From NCBI RefSeq assembly GCF_031191545.1, contig NZ_CP133472.1, positions 2,356,001 through 2,420,000 of the forward strand: 64,000 bases of DNA. Direction: 5' to 3'. Within the stretch, counting starts at the first letter, position 1. Each line of letters starts with the position of its first letter. A program made the position numbers and the translations under genes. This DNA is from Schaalia odontolytica. Lineage in GTDB: Bacteria > Actinomycetota > Actinomycetes > Actinomycetales > Actinomycetaceae. This document shows, piece after piece, positions 29,499 through 37,368 of this stretch. The notes under the pieces were generated by a model. That model saw nothing but the letters and a program-made list of their open reading frames with translations, was not told the origin of the DNA and made no database searches.

Positions 29499-29532
29499 TC
29501 CTTCCCCGCCTCACGGGACGGTCATTAAAGGA
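29499..29532 (-). promoter_or_regulatory. PyrR-binding RNA hairpin overlapping the pyrR ribosome-binding site
   Basis: On the minus strand a 5' TCCTT pairs with AAGGA, a TTAA side bulge follows, and an upper stem CCGTCCC/GGCGGGG is capped by the GTGAGGC loop. This is the PyrR anti-terminator/binding-loop consensus of actinobacterial pyr leaders. The 3' strand of the lower stem is the Shine-Dalgarno sequence of pyrR, so bound PyrR should block translation initiation directly. Confidence 0.82.
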
Positions 29533-29623
29533 TCCTTGGTACGTCTATCCTACGCTCCTCGCCTGAAGCCGGTGTGACGCCTCCACGTGTGAAAGGCCAC
29601 GTGAGTGGCGTTAGACTGCAAGA

Positions 29624-30661
29624 ATGAGCCAGGAGTTGAAGCAGTCCAATCCCGGACAAAGGACCGGTGTGAATCCGATGGCGCACGACCGCCCGGTGTC
29701 GGGACACAGCGTGACGCTCGACGATATTGCTCTTGCTGCCGGCACATCGATCGCAACTGTGTCACGCGCCCTTGGGGGATCTCCGCGCGTTGCCACCCCA
29801 ACACGCGAGAAAATCGAAAAGGTCGCCGAGGAACTCGGCTACCGGGCAAACATTGCGGCGTCGCTCCTCGCTTCGTCTCGGCCGCAGATCCTTGGCCTCG
29901 TCTGTTCCCTCAGTCAAGAACTGCATGTTCGCTACCGCGCTGAGGCCCTCCGACACGCTGAGGATCGTGGCTTTCGTGTCATCGTGGAGTCAATCGACAC
30001 ATCGCGTGACGTTGACCGAGCGTGGGAGTCCGTTCTGCAACTGCGCGCTCAGGCCGTCATTGCTGTCGACTCGACCTGCATCTCAACGCGCTTTCCGAAT
30101 ACTCCGGCCGTCCTCATTGGTCAGCGCGCGCCTCGTCGAGACATTGATCTTGTGACGAGCTCCAACGAACGCGGTATGGGGCAAGCGATTGCTCTTCTCG
30201 CCCAACGTGGCAGCCGACGCATTGCCTTCCTTGAAGGGCCTCCCGGTCCCTCCGCACGAGCGCGCAAAGCGGCTTTTACGCAGGCGTGCATCACTCACGA
30301 GGTCGATGCGCTCACTGTGCCGGGCGGTGACAACGTCGACGCTGGCTTCCTCGCTGTCCGAGCGGGTCTCCCTGCCGGAGTTGATGCACTCGTTTGCTAC
30401 AACGACCAGTGCGCGCACGGTGCCATTCTTGCTCTCCTCGGGGACGGCCTCGTTCCGGGGCGCGATATGTTGGTTGTGGGCTGCGATAACTCGGCGATCG
30501 CTTCGTCGCGCGCCCTCTCTCTGACGTCGATAGATCGTGCGCCGTCACGTGTCGCGAGCCTCGCTGTCGATCAGGCGATCGCACGAGCGCTCAGCGACGG
30601 TGGCAGCCCGGCTCGTCAGCGTGTTGACACGGAACTCGTCGTGCGGGCGAGCACGGGATAG
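29624..30661 (+). CDS. LacI-family transcriptional regulator
   Basis: The 345-residue protein has the LacI helix-turn-helix and hinge (VTLDDIALAAGTSIATVSRA, then RVATPTREKIEKVAEELGY) and a periplasmic-binding-like sensor domain. The DNA-binding part starts about residue 29, after an unusual 28-residue N-terminal extension; a shorter start at the internal ATG of NPMAHDRP is possible. It points toward the inositol-phosphatase and transporter genes, whose promoter carries a LacI-type operator, so control of that unit is the likely job. Two CCACGTG copies precede it at 29583 and 29597 and may serve autoregulation. The inducer is unknown. Confidence 0.9.
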   Translation: MSQELKQSNPGQRTGVNPMAHDRPVSGHSVTLDDIALAAGTSIATVSRALGGSPRVATPTREKIEKVAEELGYRANIAASLLASSRPQILGLVCSLSQELHVRYRAEALRHAEDRGFRVIVESIDTSRDVDRAWESVLQLRAQAVIAVDSTCISTRFPNTPAVLIGQRAPRRDIDLVTSSNERGMGQAIALLAQRGSRRIAFLEGPPGPSARARKAAFTQACITHEVDALTVPGGDNVDAGFLAVRAGLPAGVDALVCYNDQCAHGAILALLGDGLVPGRDMLVVGCDNSAIASSRALSLTSIDRAPSRVASLAVDQAIARALSDGGSPARQRVDTELVVRASTG

Positions 30662-30710
30662 CCGCGCGGAACGAACTGCCCGTGAGCCCGGCCCGCGCGA
30701 CCGTCCGCGC

Positions 30711-31493
30711 TTACTGCACTGAGGACATCAGGCACTCAACGAGCGTGGCATGCACGTTGGGTGTGCCGAGGAGAATCGATCCCTTGTAGCGCACGTCGAG
30801 CGGAGTTCCGTCCAAGCGCGTCGCGAGCGCACCGCACTCGGTGGCGATGAGCGTCGCTGCGGCGATGTCCCACGGTGAGACCCACATGTGGACGAATGCT
30901 CCAGCCCGGCCGACAGCAACTTCCACGCACTCGAGCGCTGCGGAGCCGTAGCGCCGATGGCCACGGCTGTCCTGAAGCGCGCGGGCAAGCCGAGGCAGCG
31001 CGAGGATCTCTTTGATGTCGGTGATGATAATGGCGTCACGATACGTTGACACATCCGTTGCCTGCGTGAGAGGAACCCCATCGACCCACGCTCCTTGGCC
31101 TCGGATCGCGTGATAAATGCGTCCGGCGACAACGTCGGCGACCACGCCAAGGACCGGAGTTCCGTCCTCGCACAAGGCTAAGGACACCGCATAATCGCGG
31201 TGGGTTTCCACGTAGTTCATCGTGCCGTCGATCGGATCAAGGACCCAGACGAGTCCGGCGAAAGAGTCAACGGCGTGCCCCTCCTCCCCCAGCAGTGGTA
31301 AGCCTGTCACCGCGTGAAGATGGGAGGCAATATCCGCTTCGATCGCTTTATCGACGGCCGTGACGAGGTCGTTACGATTTGCTTTCGTGTGAACGTCAAG
31401 CTCGACGGGTGGGTGAAGAGCAATGTTCATCCCCCTGCGAACAGCCTCAATAGCCGCGTTGAGCAAATGCTCCATATCAACCGTCATGCTCAC
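30711..31493 (-). CDS. Inositol monophosphatase-family sugar-phosphate phosphatase
   Basis: This 260-residue Mg2+-dependent phosphatase has LLGEEGH, WVLDPIDGTMNY (first metal site) and SPWDIAAATLIATECGA (second metal site), all three diagnostic of the family. Substrates in the family include inositol 1-phosphate, histidinol phosphate, fructose bisphosphate and PAP. Its GTG start overlaps the upstream transporter stop (GTGA); the ATG 6 nt later is also possible. Co-transcription with an OPA-type organophosphate transporter suggests that it dephosphorylates an imported phosphate ester; that link is inference. Confidence 0.9.
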   Translation of the reverse strand: MSMTVDMEHLLNAAIEAVRRGMNIALHPPVELDVHTKANRNDLVTAVDKAIEADIASHLHAVTGLPLLGEEGHAVDSFAGLVWVLDPIDGTMNYVETHRDYAVSLALCEDGTPVLGVVADVVAGRIYHAIRGQGAWVDGVPLTQATDVSTYRDAIIITDIKEILALPRLARALQDSRGHRRYGSAALECVEVAVGRAGAFVHMWVSPWDIAAATLIATECGALATRLDGTPLDVRYKGSILLGTPNVHATLVECLMSSVQ

Positions 31494-32904
31494 GATTCCT
31501 CCTTCGCTTCGCTGAATTCACGGTCAGCGCGGAGGTTACGCTCCTCAAAGAATGCGACCATGATCAGGCAGGCGAGGCCAACCGCTGCGGATACAAACAG
31601 TACGGTGAATGTCGATGACCAGCCGTGGAGGTGCCATCCGAGGACCGTCACGCCGTCCTTCGTCGGGTCTGCAATGCGGCCGAGAAGAACCTTGGCCATC
31701 GAATCGCCAAAGACGTAGCCGAATGCTCGAGGAACTGCGTTGACGACCACGGTCGCGGTCTTCGGGCAAAACCGATGACGCAGATGCCAATCAAGGTGAC
31801 GGGGCCGAAGATAAGGAAGCCGATCATGAAGAGAGCTCCGTAGACGACAGGAGCTGTCGTCGCATGCGCGTAGACGAAGAGCGGGATGACCACAGCGCCC
31901 ATCCCGATAGCGGCGCTCAGGGCGCGCCGACCGCCCATCTTGTCTGAGAAGTATCCCCACAGAAGAGAGCCGGCGAGGCCGCCGAGTTCCAGCGCGATGG
32001 TCGTGTTCACCGCGAGGTAATCGGAGAAACCAAGCTCCTGACGTGTGTAGAGCACGTTCCAGTTGTCGATGCCAATGCGCACGCAGTACGCGGCCACATT
32101 AGCGATGCACAGGAACCAGACGGCAGGATTCTTGACAACGTAATCGAGCAGGATCCGGCCCTTGGAGACGGAGCTTGTAACCGCATCAGCCTTCGACTCG
32201 GGTTCACCGAAGATCGCCTCGGGCGTGTTCCAACCGTGCTCCTTGGGATCGTCCTTACCGAAGAACCAGCCCCATATGCCGATTGGGATGCAGATGACGG
32301 CGGGGACGATAAACATGCCGATGACAGATCCGTTGAACAGCGTGTTCGCGCCCCAGAGAGCGAGAACGCCCGCCACCATCGCGCCAACGTTGTGCGAGGC
32401 ATTCCACCAGCCGATGAAGCGACCGCGCAGGGCACGGGGCGTCCATCGGTTCATCGTCGAGTTGCAGCAGGGGCCGCCGGGAGCCTGGAAGAGGCCATTG
32501 AGTGACCACAGGAGGATCATCCAGCCGTATGGGCTGTGGAACCATGCGAGCACGAGGCCGATGAGGATCGACGTGACACCCGAGGCGAGCAGCAGTGCGG
32601 AGATGACCTTCTTGGTGTTCTTGCCATCAATGAAGAACCCGAGAATGAGTCCGCCGAAGCCGTAGGTTAGCGAGAAGGCGAAGCCGATCGTGCCGAGTTG
32701 AGTCGTCGTTAGCCCGACCTGTTCAACGAGGAAAGGCTGCGCGGACTTGAAGTTCGTACGTAGCAGGTAGAAGCCGCCATACACGATGACGAGCACGGCG
32801 TACGTCTTGAGGAACTCCATGAGCCACTTTTTACGTTGCTGCTCGAGCGTCAGGGACGTGGGTGGAGACGTACGAATATCGAAAATGTGGGATAGATGCG
32901 TCAT
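31490..32904 (-). pseudogene. OPA-family (GlpT/UhpC-like) organophosphate transporter with a frameshift
   Basis: The protein would be a 12-helix major-facilitator antiporter of the organophosphate:phosphate family; KTYAVLVIVYGGFYLLRTN, WSLNGLFQAPGGPCCNSTMN and WWNASHNVGA are typical. The frame is open from the ATG at 32904 (GGAGAG just upstream) to about 31767 and then breaks. The expected continuation PKTATVVVNAVPRAFGYVF is present in another frame to 31490. One missing C in the run at 31764-31766 (CCC instead of CCCC on the coding strand) restores a single reading frame. It is either a recent inactivating mutation, phase variation at a short C run, or a sequencing error; the otherwise intact 3' part favours a very recent event or error. 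Confidence 0.85.
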
Positions 32905-32973
32905 TGCTGTCTCTCCAGTGTTGTTGGTGTACGCGGGCGATGATGGCGACGGTGTCATCGGCGTCACGCCACT

Positions 32974-33002
32974 AGAATACAAACGCTTACATTCAGTGTC
33001 AA
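32974..33002 (-). promoter_or_regulatory. Promoter of the OPA transporter unit with LacI-type operator in the spacer
   Basis: On the minus strand TTGACA (33002-32997) and TATTCT (32979-32974) are separated by exactly 17 nt. The 14-mer TGTAAGCGTTTGTA at 32978-32991, centred on CG, matches the TGTAARCGYTTACA style of LacI/GalR operators with a degenerate right half. A repressor bound here would block polymerase. The LacI-type gene at 29624 is the obvious candidate. Confidence 0.75.
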
Positions 33003-33152
33003 GAGTCGCGTGCGCATGAAAGGCGTCGGTTATGAACTGGTGTCAAACGGCTCAATGTATGAGCATTTGGTTGGTATTGAGGGCGATGCGTGTCGAATAC
33101 TCCTCGGCCCGCTTGTCAGTGACGTAAGCCTGTCACCGTGTGACGGCGAATT

Positions 33153-33192
33153 ATACCCGGTAGGGGTATCTTGGTATACCCCTACCGGGTAT
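33153..33192. promoter_or_regulatory. Two tandem CsoR/CstR-like operators
   Basis: Two 17-bp perfect dyads of the form ATACCC-N5-GGGTAT occur at 33153-33169 and 33176-33192. The centres are 23 bp apart, about two helical turns, so two regulator tetramers could bind the same face. The second is the near mirror image of the first, so together they also form a 15-bp-arm hairpin. The GC-rich dyad flanked by A/T ends is the operator style of CsoR, RcnR and persulfide-sensing CstR repressors. They lie 117 nt upstream of the DUF2249 gene; the 404-nt spacer to the transporter also has a GTCAC-N3-GTGAC dyad (33132-33144) and a GCGCCG-A-CGGCGC dyad (33265-33277). Confidence 0.7.
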
Positions 33193-33308
33193 CTCGGCTT
33201 CGTGAGCGATACGTAGTCCTGTTGGCGCTGCGATGAAAGGGGCAAAGCCGGTAAAATTCAATGAGCGCCGACGGCGCCTCAGATGCTTCTCTATAGAAAG
33301 GCCACACC

Positions 33309-33605
33309 ATGACGATCGAACAGCTTCCCCACCCCGAGGTCCACGGTGGCGGCTGTGGCTGCGGCGAGCACAACGTCGCCGAACCGACCATTGATGCGAC
33401 CGCTATCCCCCACCGTCTCCGTCACGCAGCTGTCCTCGGCGCAGCCCAGTCGATGAACGCCGGTGAATCCTTCATCATTCGCGCTCCCCACCTGCCTCGT
33501 CCGCTGCTTGCTCAGATCGCACAGCTGCCCGGCCAGTGGGCCTTCGAGGTCCTCACCGACGGGCCCGAGCACTGGGACGTGAAGGCGACGCGCACCGCGC
33601 TGTGA
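33309..33605 (+). CDS. DUF2249 domain protein
   Basis: The 98-residue protein has an N-terminal cysteine motif GGGCGCGEHN (14-23) and a C-terminal DUF2249 module (GESFIIRAPHLPRPLLAQIA and a GPEHWDVKATR end). DUF2249 proteins are small TusA/SirA-like folds that often accompany nitrite, nitric-oxide or hemerythrin genes, and their function is not established. The CxCGE segment could bind metal or carry a persulfide. The gene stands alone with its own regulatory region containing tandem CsoR/CstR-like sites, pointing to control by copper, persulfide or a related stress. The regulator itself is not in this window. Confidence 0.8.
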   Translation: MTIEQLPHPEVHGGGCGCGEHNVAEPTIDATAIPHRLRHAAVLGAAQSMNAGESFIIRAPHLPRPLLAQIAQLPGQWAFEVLTDGPEHWDVKATRTAL

Positions 33606-33615
33606 GCCGCCGTCC

Positions 33616-33666
33616 CCCGCTCCGGCGCGCGGCTGGGTCCATTCGGCGCGCCCGTGCCGGAGCGGG
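33616..33666. terminator. Long GC-rich hairpin after the DUF2249 gene
   Basis: Arms CCCGCTCCGGC (33616-33626) and GCCGGAGCGGG (33656-33666) enclose a GC-rich 29-nt loop. It begins 11 nt after the stop codon and lies between converging genes. No T run follows, as is common for actinobacterial structural terminators. Confidence 0.45.
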
Positions 33667-33733
33667 TTCGGGGCGGTGCCCGTCGGCTGTCGGGGGACAC
33701 GGCTCCCCCTTCACGCCATAGCGTCTCCGGGCG

Positions 33734-35062
33734 TCACGAGTCGATGTCGGGGATGTAGCCGGGGCGCACGGCGAAGGATTGGAGAACTTGTTCCCCTCCC
33801 AGCAGACTGCCGCGCATCTTCTTCTCGAGCCCTTCCAGCGGTTTCGGCGTCGAGCACCGCCCGTCGGAAAGACGGCACGCGCTGAACTGAGGGGGCGCCT
33901 CCCCGTCCTCACTCGGTTCGATCGCGTAGGCGTAGCCGTCGCGCACGTAGAATCGCGCACTCCTCAGCTCGGGCTTCGCCAAGGGCAGCGTCGCCAATTG
34001 CGTGACCCGTGCCGACTGGGCGTCGAGCTTGAACACATGGCCGTAGGGCGTCGCGAACGTGTAGAACTGCTCATCGTACTGGCCGAAGAAAGCAGTTTCT
34101 TGATAACCCACAGCGAAAGGAGCCCCCTCTTCGTCCGTCACCATCCGGATGCGGCGCTCCCCCGTTCCCAGGTCCCATTCGTTGAGGAAAATGGTCGTCC
34201 TCCCCTCGTCGCCATCCGAATCGCGTGTGACGAACTCAGGTGAGTCCAAATACATGAGGTGGTAGAAGACATCGTCCGCACACCACAGATCCGTGCGGAA
34301 CACTTCGATCCGTGTTTCCCTGGGAGCCACCGCGAGCACCGGGGGCAGGTCCCCATCGTGGGGGTAGACCTGAGCGAGTATGTCGTAGCCGTCGGGCGCT
34401 CCCGACTCCGCGGAGTCCGATTGCGCGCCGTCCGACTCCGCTGCGCTCGGCGGGCGGGAGGCGGCGAACTCGGATGCGCTTTCCTGAAGGATGGGAGTGA
34501 TCCTCGTGGACGTGGACGAGAGCACCCTCCCCCCGCACTCCCCGTTTGTCAGATAGAACTCTTGGTTCTCAGACCGATCCCTGATTCCCCCACTGTCGAT
34601 GTTGTACGCCCGTTGCACGGGGCCCTCGACGTAGAAACTGAGGACGCTGCCGTCAGTGCTCGAGACGAAGCGCCCCACCTCGTGCCCGCCGTCCACGGTG
34701 CGGGGGAACGCCGAGGCGCCGTCGTCAGTGATCAGGTACTCGTACGCCGAGTCGCCGACACTGAGCACCGGCCCGTTCCAAGTCATTTCCGAGCTGAGGA
34801 GCCCCTGGGTCCACGCGGCGCTCATGCTGCCGTCCTGCTGGAAGGCGACCAGGTACCCGTTCGCGGTATCCGGGGGCAGCCCGTTCCTGATCCCCTGACT
34901 GCTCAGCCTGACGACCAGGAACGCGCCCGAGGTCGTGAACCCCTCCAGGTACCCCACGTCCTCCGTTGTCGAGTGCGCGCATGAAACACAGCAGACGACC
35001 AATGCGGCCGCGCTCGCAGATGCGCACAGCGCATTACTGATACGGCGAATGCCGTGTTCCAT
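33734..35062 (-). CDS. Putative lipoprotein of unknown function
   Basis: I do not recognise the family. The 442-residue product starts with a hydrophobic export signal that ends LVVCCVSCAHS, compatible with a lipoprotein site at one of the cysteines near residue 28. The mature part is rich in beta-prone repeats (several xxGYLVAF, VLSFYVEG and FYTFATPYGHVFKLD segments), suggesting a beta-propeller-like solute- or partner-binding domain, and includes a Ser/Ala/Asp-rich linker around residues 205-225. It is the second gene of a pair with the NlpC/P60-like protein, separated by 15 nt. A cell-surface role together with that hydrolase is plausible but not shown. Confidence 0.7.
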   Translation of the reverse strand: MEHGIRRISNALCASASAAALVVCCVSCAHSTTEDVGYLEGFTTSGAFLVVRLSSQGIRNGLPPDTANGYLVAFQQDGSMSAAWTQGLLSSEMTWNGPVLSVGDSAYEYLITDDGASAFPRTVDGGHEVGRFVSSTDGSVLSFYVEGPVQRAYNIDSGGIRDRSENQEFYLTNGECGGRVLSSTSTRITPILQESASEFAASRPPSAAESDGAQSDSAESGAPDGYDILAQVYPHDGDLPPVLAVAPRETRIEVFRTDLWCADDVFYHLMYLDSPEFVTRDSDGDEGRTTIFLNEWDLGTGERRIRMVTDEEGAPFAVGYQETAFFGQYDEQFYTFATPYGHVFKLDAQSARVTQLATLPLAKPELRSARFYVRDGYAYAIEPSEDGEAPPQFSACRLSDGRCSTPKPLEGLEKKMRGSLLGGEQVLQSFAVRPGYIPDIDS

Positions 35063-35077
35063 GCCGCACCGCCTCGA

Positions 35078-35848
35078 TCAGAGTCGCCTGTAGATGTACG
35101 AGAGCGAACTATCGCGGATGTCCGACGGGAAAACAGCATTGCCCCCATCGCCATCAACATCAAGGCCTGCACCATAGTAGTAGGCGTACCACACCAACTG
35201 CGAGCAATTCAGACTTTTAATATTGTACTCCTTGTTCGACCAGAAACGCCAGTTGTAGGGGTAGTGGAGCAGATGGTTGTAGGCGTAAGCCGCCGCAGCG
35301 TCTTGGGTCGCCTGAGAGGTGTGGAAGTAAAAAAGGACGGTTCCCGAGGGAACTGTTACATTCCACACCCAGTCCCAGTTCGACCCTCCAGGTTTTCCAG
35401 CCGCCTCAACAATCCAATCACGTCCGGAGAATATCCCAACATGACCGTAATGTGGAACCCCAGGACTCCAGTAGACATCACCGACGTAGTCTGATTTCGG
35501 AAGCAAATACGTCGCACCCGCTGTTCCGTCGATAGAGGCCAGGTCCGCGCCCCCTCCTCCGATCTGCATATCTTGCATTTCGGACTCGTATTTCTCCTTC
35601 GCAGCGCGCTGTTCAGCCAGGACGCTTCGCGCGTACTCTTGAACAGACATCCCCTTCTCCGAGGATTCGGCATCGAGTGCGCTCGCGAGCTCAGAGGCGG
35701 ACACTCCTGGATTCAGCGCCAAGAGTTCATCGAATTCAGAGTCGTGCTCTGTAGCAGCATTGGCTAGCGTCGGCATGAAGAATGTCGAACACACCAGACA
35801 CTGAACCAGTAGCGCACGGACGACTTTGAATGTGCGTGTGTGTGACAT
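35078..35848 (-). CDS. Secreted permuted NlpC/P60 (YiiX-like) cysteine hydrolase
   Basis: This 256-residue precursor has a signal peptide cleaved near ANA-AT (30-32), a charged helical linker (60-95), and a papain-like fold in which His precedes Cys: YGHVGIFSG with H136, WIVEAAG, and SLNCSQLVWYAY with C215, then VFPSDI. This order fits permuted NlpC/P60 or amidase-like enzymes acting on lipids or cell-wall peptides. AAGGGG precedes the ATG. A TTGAGG-N18-TAGGGT pair upstream (35903-35874 on the minus strand) is a possible promoter. Substrate is unknown. Confidence 0.78.
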   Translation of the reverse strand: MSHTRTFKVVRALLVQCLVCSTFFMPTLANAATEHDSEFDELLALNPGVSASELASALDAESSEKGMSVQEYARSVLAEQRAAKEKYESEMQDMQIGGGGADLASIDGTAGATYLLPKSDYVGDVYWSPGVPHYGHVGIFSGRDWIVEAAGKPGGSNWDWVWNVTVPSGTVLFYFHTSQATQDAAAAYAYNHLLHYPYNWRFWSNKEYNIKSLNCSQLVWYAYYYGAGLDVDGDGGNAVFPSDIRDSSLSYIYRRL

Positions 35849-36127
35849 CGGAGTTCCCCTTCGCCCTCCGGTAACCCTAATCTGACAACTAGAGCTACCT
35901 CAAGGCTACCAGGCCCAACGATCGAATTGTGTGACAGAATATATGAAACGGAACACGTTCATCTTAGTAATTCAAATCATTTGACCTCAAATTATTTCAA
36001 ATCATCCCACTACTCATATGAGTCATATTTCAATTCTGACCATGAGTACAGTAAAATATGCACCCTTTCCTTGAGAATGGTGTGGAGACTCAGGGAATCG
36101 CGCACTCCCTGGGACCACGACCAGCGC
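35849..36127. other. AT-rich non-coding stretch
   Basis: This spacer is strikingly AT-rich from about 35926 to 36075 compared with the surrounding sequence. It holds a direct repeat TTCAAATCAT at 35971-35980 and 35996-36005 and a 12-bp palindrome ACTCATATGAGT at 36012-36023. The only long frame has a composition that changes abruptly where it enters the antisense of the next gene, so I see no coding evidence. It looks like foreign or regulatory DNA. Confidence 0.5.
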
Positions 36128-36628
36128 TCAGATGTCAAGCGGGCGCAGCAGTTCGGGCGCGGGCAGGCGCCCGTCGACCACGTAGGCGCGGAACACGGGG
36201 GCGGCCTGCTCCCCGGTGAAGACCTCCTCGGGGTGGACGCGGACGGCGGCGGGCCCGCCCTCGCCGGGGTCCCACTCGATGCCCATCCAGCTCTCAGGAT
36301 CTGCGACCGGCTCGCGGGCGACGACGTAATGCTTGTACGAGCCGTCCTGGCCGGTGACGCGGATCTCGACCGTCATCACCCCGGTGGAGCCCGCGCACTG
36401 GATGTACGTCGAACGCGCGGGGTCGTCGGCTGCCACGTCCTCGGGGCGCTCGGCGCCGGGGGGCAGCTCCCACACGACCATCGCGTACATGTGCGAGCCG
36501 TCGAAGCACCTGGGCGCGGTGAGCACCTCGGTGATCCCGTCGGCGACCGCCTCGGGAGCGCTCTCAGCGGAGAACTCCTCGACGGGCCCCGCCTCCGCGA
36601 GCAAATCCGTTCTTGCGAACCGTCTCAT
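36128..36628 (-). CDS. Hypothetical protein
   Basis: I do not recognise this 166-residue soluble protein. The ATG at 36628 was chosen because AGGAAG lies just upstream and the frame before it reads as low-complexity sequence. Conserved-looking elements are APRCFDGSHMYAMVVWELPP and VMTVEIRVTGQDGSYKHYVV, a beta-rich pattern without signal peptide or membrane segment. It lies with two other orphan short genes in an accessory patch, an arrangement often seen for immunity or effector remnants; that reading is speculative. Confidence 0.6.
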   Translation of the reverse strand: MRRFARTDLLAEAGPVEEFSAESAPEAVADGITEVLTAPRCFDGSHMYAMVVWELPPGAERPEDVAADDPARSTYIQCAGSTGVMTVEIRVTGQDGSYKHYVVAREPVADPESWMGIEWDPGEGGPAAVRVHPEEVFTGEQAAPVFRAYVVDGRLPAPELLRPLDI

Positions 36629-36746
36629 ACTTCCTGCCTCGGCATGGTCCAGCACCTCTCCCCACCGATAGTAGCCGCCGCGCGGAGCCGGCGCCCGGCC
36701 CTCGCGGGGCGCGTCGGCTCCCTGCCGCCGCCGTGCGCCCGCCATC

Positions 36747-36932
36747 TCACGGCTGGAGGCGCCCGGGCGCACCGGGCCGGGGGCGCTCGGCGTACCAGGC
36801 GTCGTAGTCCCGGTTGAACTGGTCCCAGAGGGCGTCGTCGAGCGCGAGCTCACGAAGGGCGCCGTTCTCACCACGGGAGTTCTCGTCGAACCAGGCTTTG
36901 CGCATTTGCTGCGGCAGATCAACCAGGCGCAA
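36747..36932 (-). CDS. Short hypothetical protein, possibly a remnant
   Basis: The 61-codon frame encodes a charged helical segment with plausible protein composition (MRKAWFDENSRGENGALREL, then ALDDALWDQFNRDYDAWYAE) that ends in a Pro/Arg-rich tail. The start is TTG, or the ATG 27 nt later. It looks like the C-terminal piece of a larger protein whose front part is missing. No family recognised. Confidence 0.4.
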   Translation of the reverse strand: MRLVDLPQQMRKAWFDENSRGENGALRELALDDALWDQFNRDYDAWYAERPRPGAPGRLQP

Positions 36933-37020
36933 CTCGGTCTACTGGCCAGCAGCACACGGCACCGCTGTTCTAAATTGGTGTCATTCATTGCTCGGCCTCA
37001 GTGGTTCTGGGTTGATGCCC

Positions 37021-37368
37021 TCATATATCTCCGGTCCACCAGATTCCAGGCAGGATGATCGACCACGGCTCCCACGTGTCCGCCACGACGCGGATCCAGC
37101 CGTTCGTGAAATCGAGGTGCAACCAGCCCGGGCCGCCGTCCACCGCCAGCAGACGGTTCATCTCGAATGCTTTCAAGCGGACGGCGAGGTCCTGGGGGTC
37201 CATCTCGTCCCACATCGCCTCGCCCGCGCTCTGCCCCACGAAAGCGCCCCAAATCTGAAGCCCCATGGCTCCGGCGTGGATGACTGGAACGGTGTCCGAC
37301 ACCAGTTCGGAGCTCGTCACCGTCGCTGGCAGCAGAGAACCAATGCGCTCACGGATGTTCCTCACCAT
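37021..37368 (-). CDS. Hypothetical protein
   Basis: This 115-residue soluble protein is of unknown family. It is alpha/beta in character, with GLQIWGAFVGQSAGEAMWD and LHLDFTNGWIRVVADTWEPW. The last segment resembles the small ligand- or immunity-type domains that end in a W-x-I-x-x-PG motif. A GTG at 37434 would extend it to 137 residues, but the added residues are basic and lack a ribosome-binding site. It belongs to the accessory patch between the secreted hydrolase and nusB. Confidence 0.5.
   Translation of the reverse strand: MVRNIRERIGSLLPATVTSSELVSDTVPVIHAGAMGLQIWGAFVGQSAGEAMWDEMDPQDLAVRLKAFEMNRLLAVDGGPGWLHLDFTNGWIRVVADTWEPWSIILPGIWWTGDI

Noticed and set aside
33153-33192. Reading the inverted repeat as a rho-independent terminator
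   Set aside because: No T run follows, no gene ends just upstream on the plus strand, and each half is itself a perfect dyad, which favours protein-binding sites.
35927-36817. A 296-codon plus-strand frame starting in the AT-rich spacer
   Set aside because: Its composition changes abruptly at about 36120 where it becomes antisense to the gene at 36128; no domain is visible and no ribosome-binding site precedes it.
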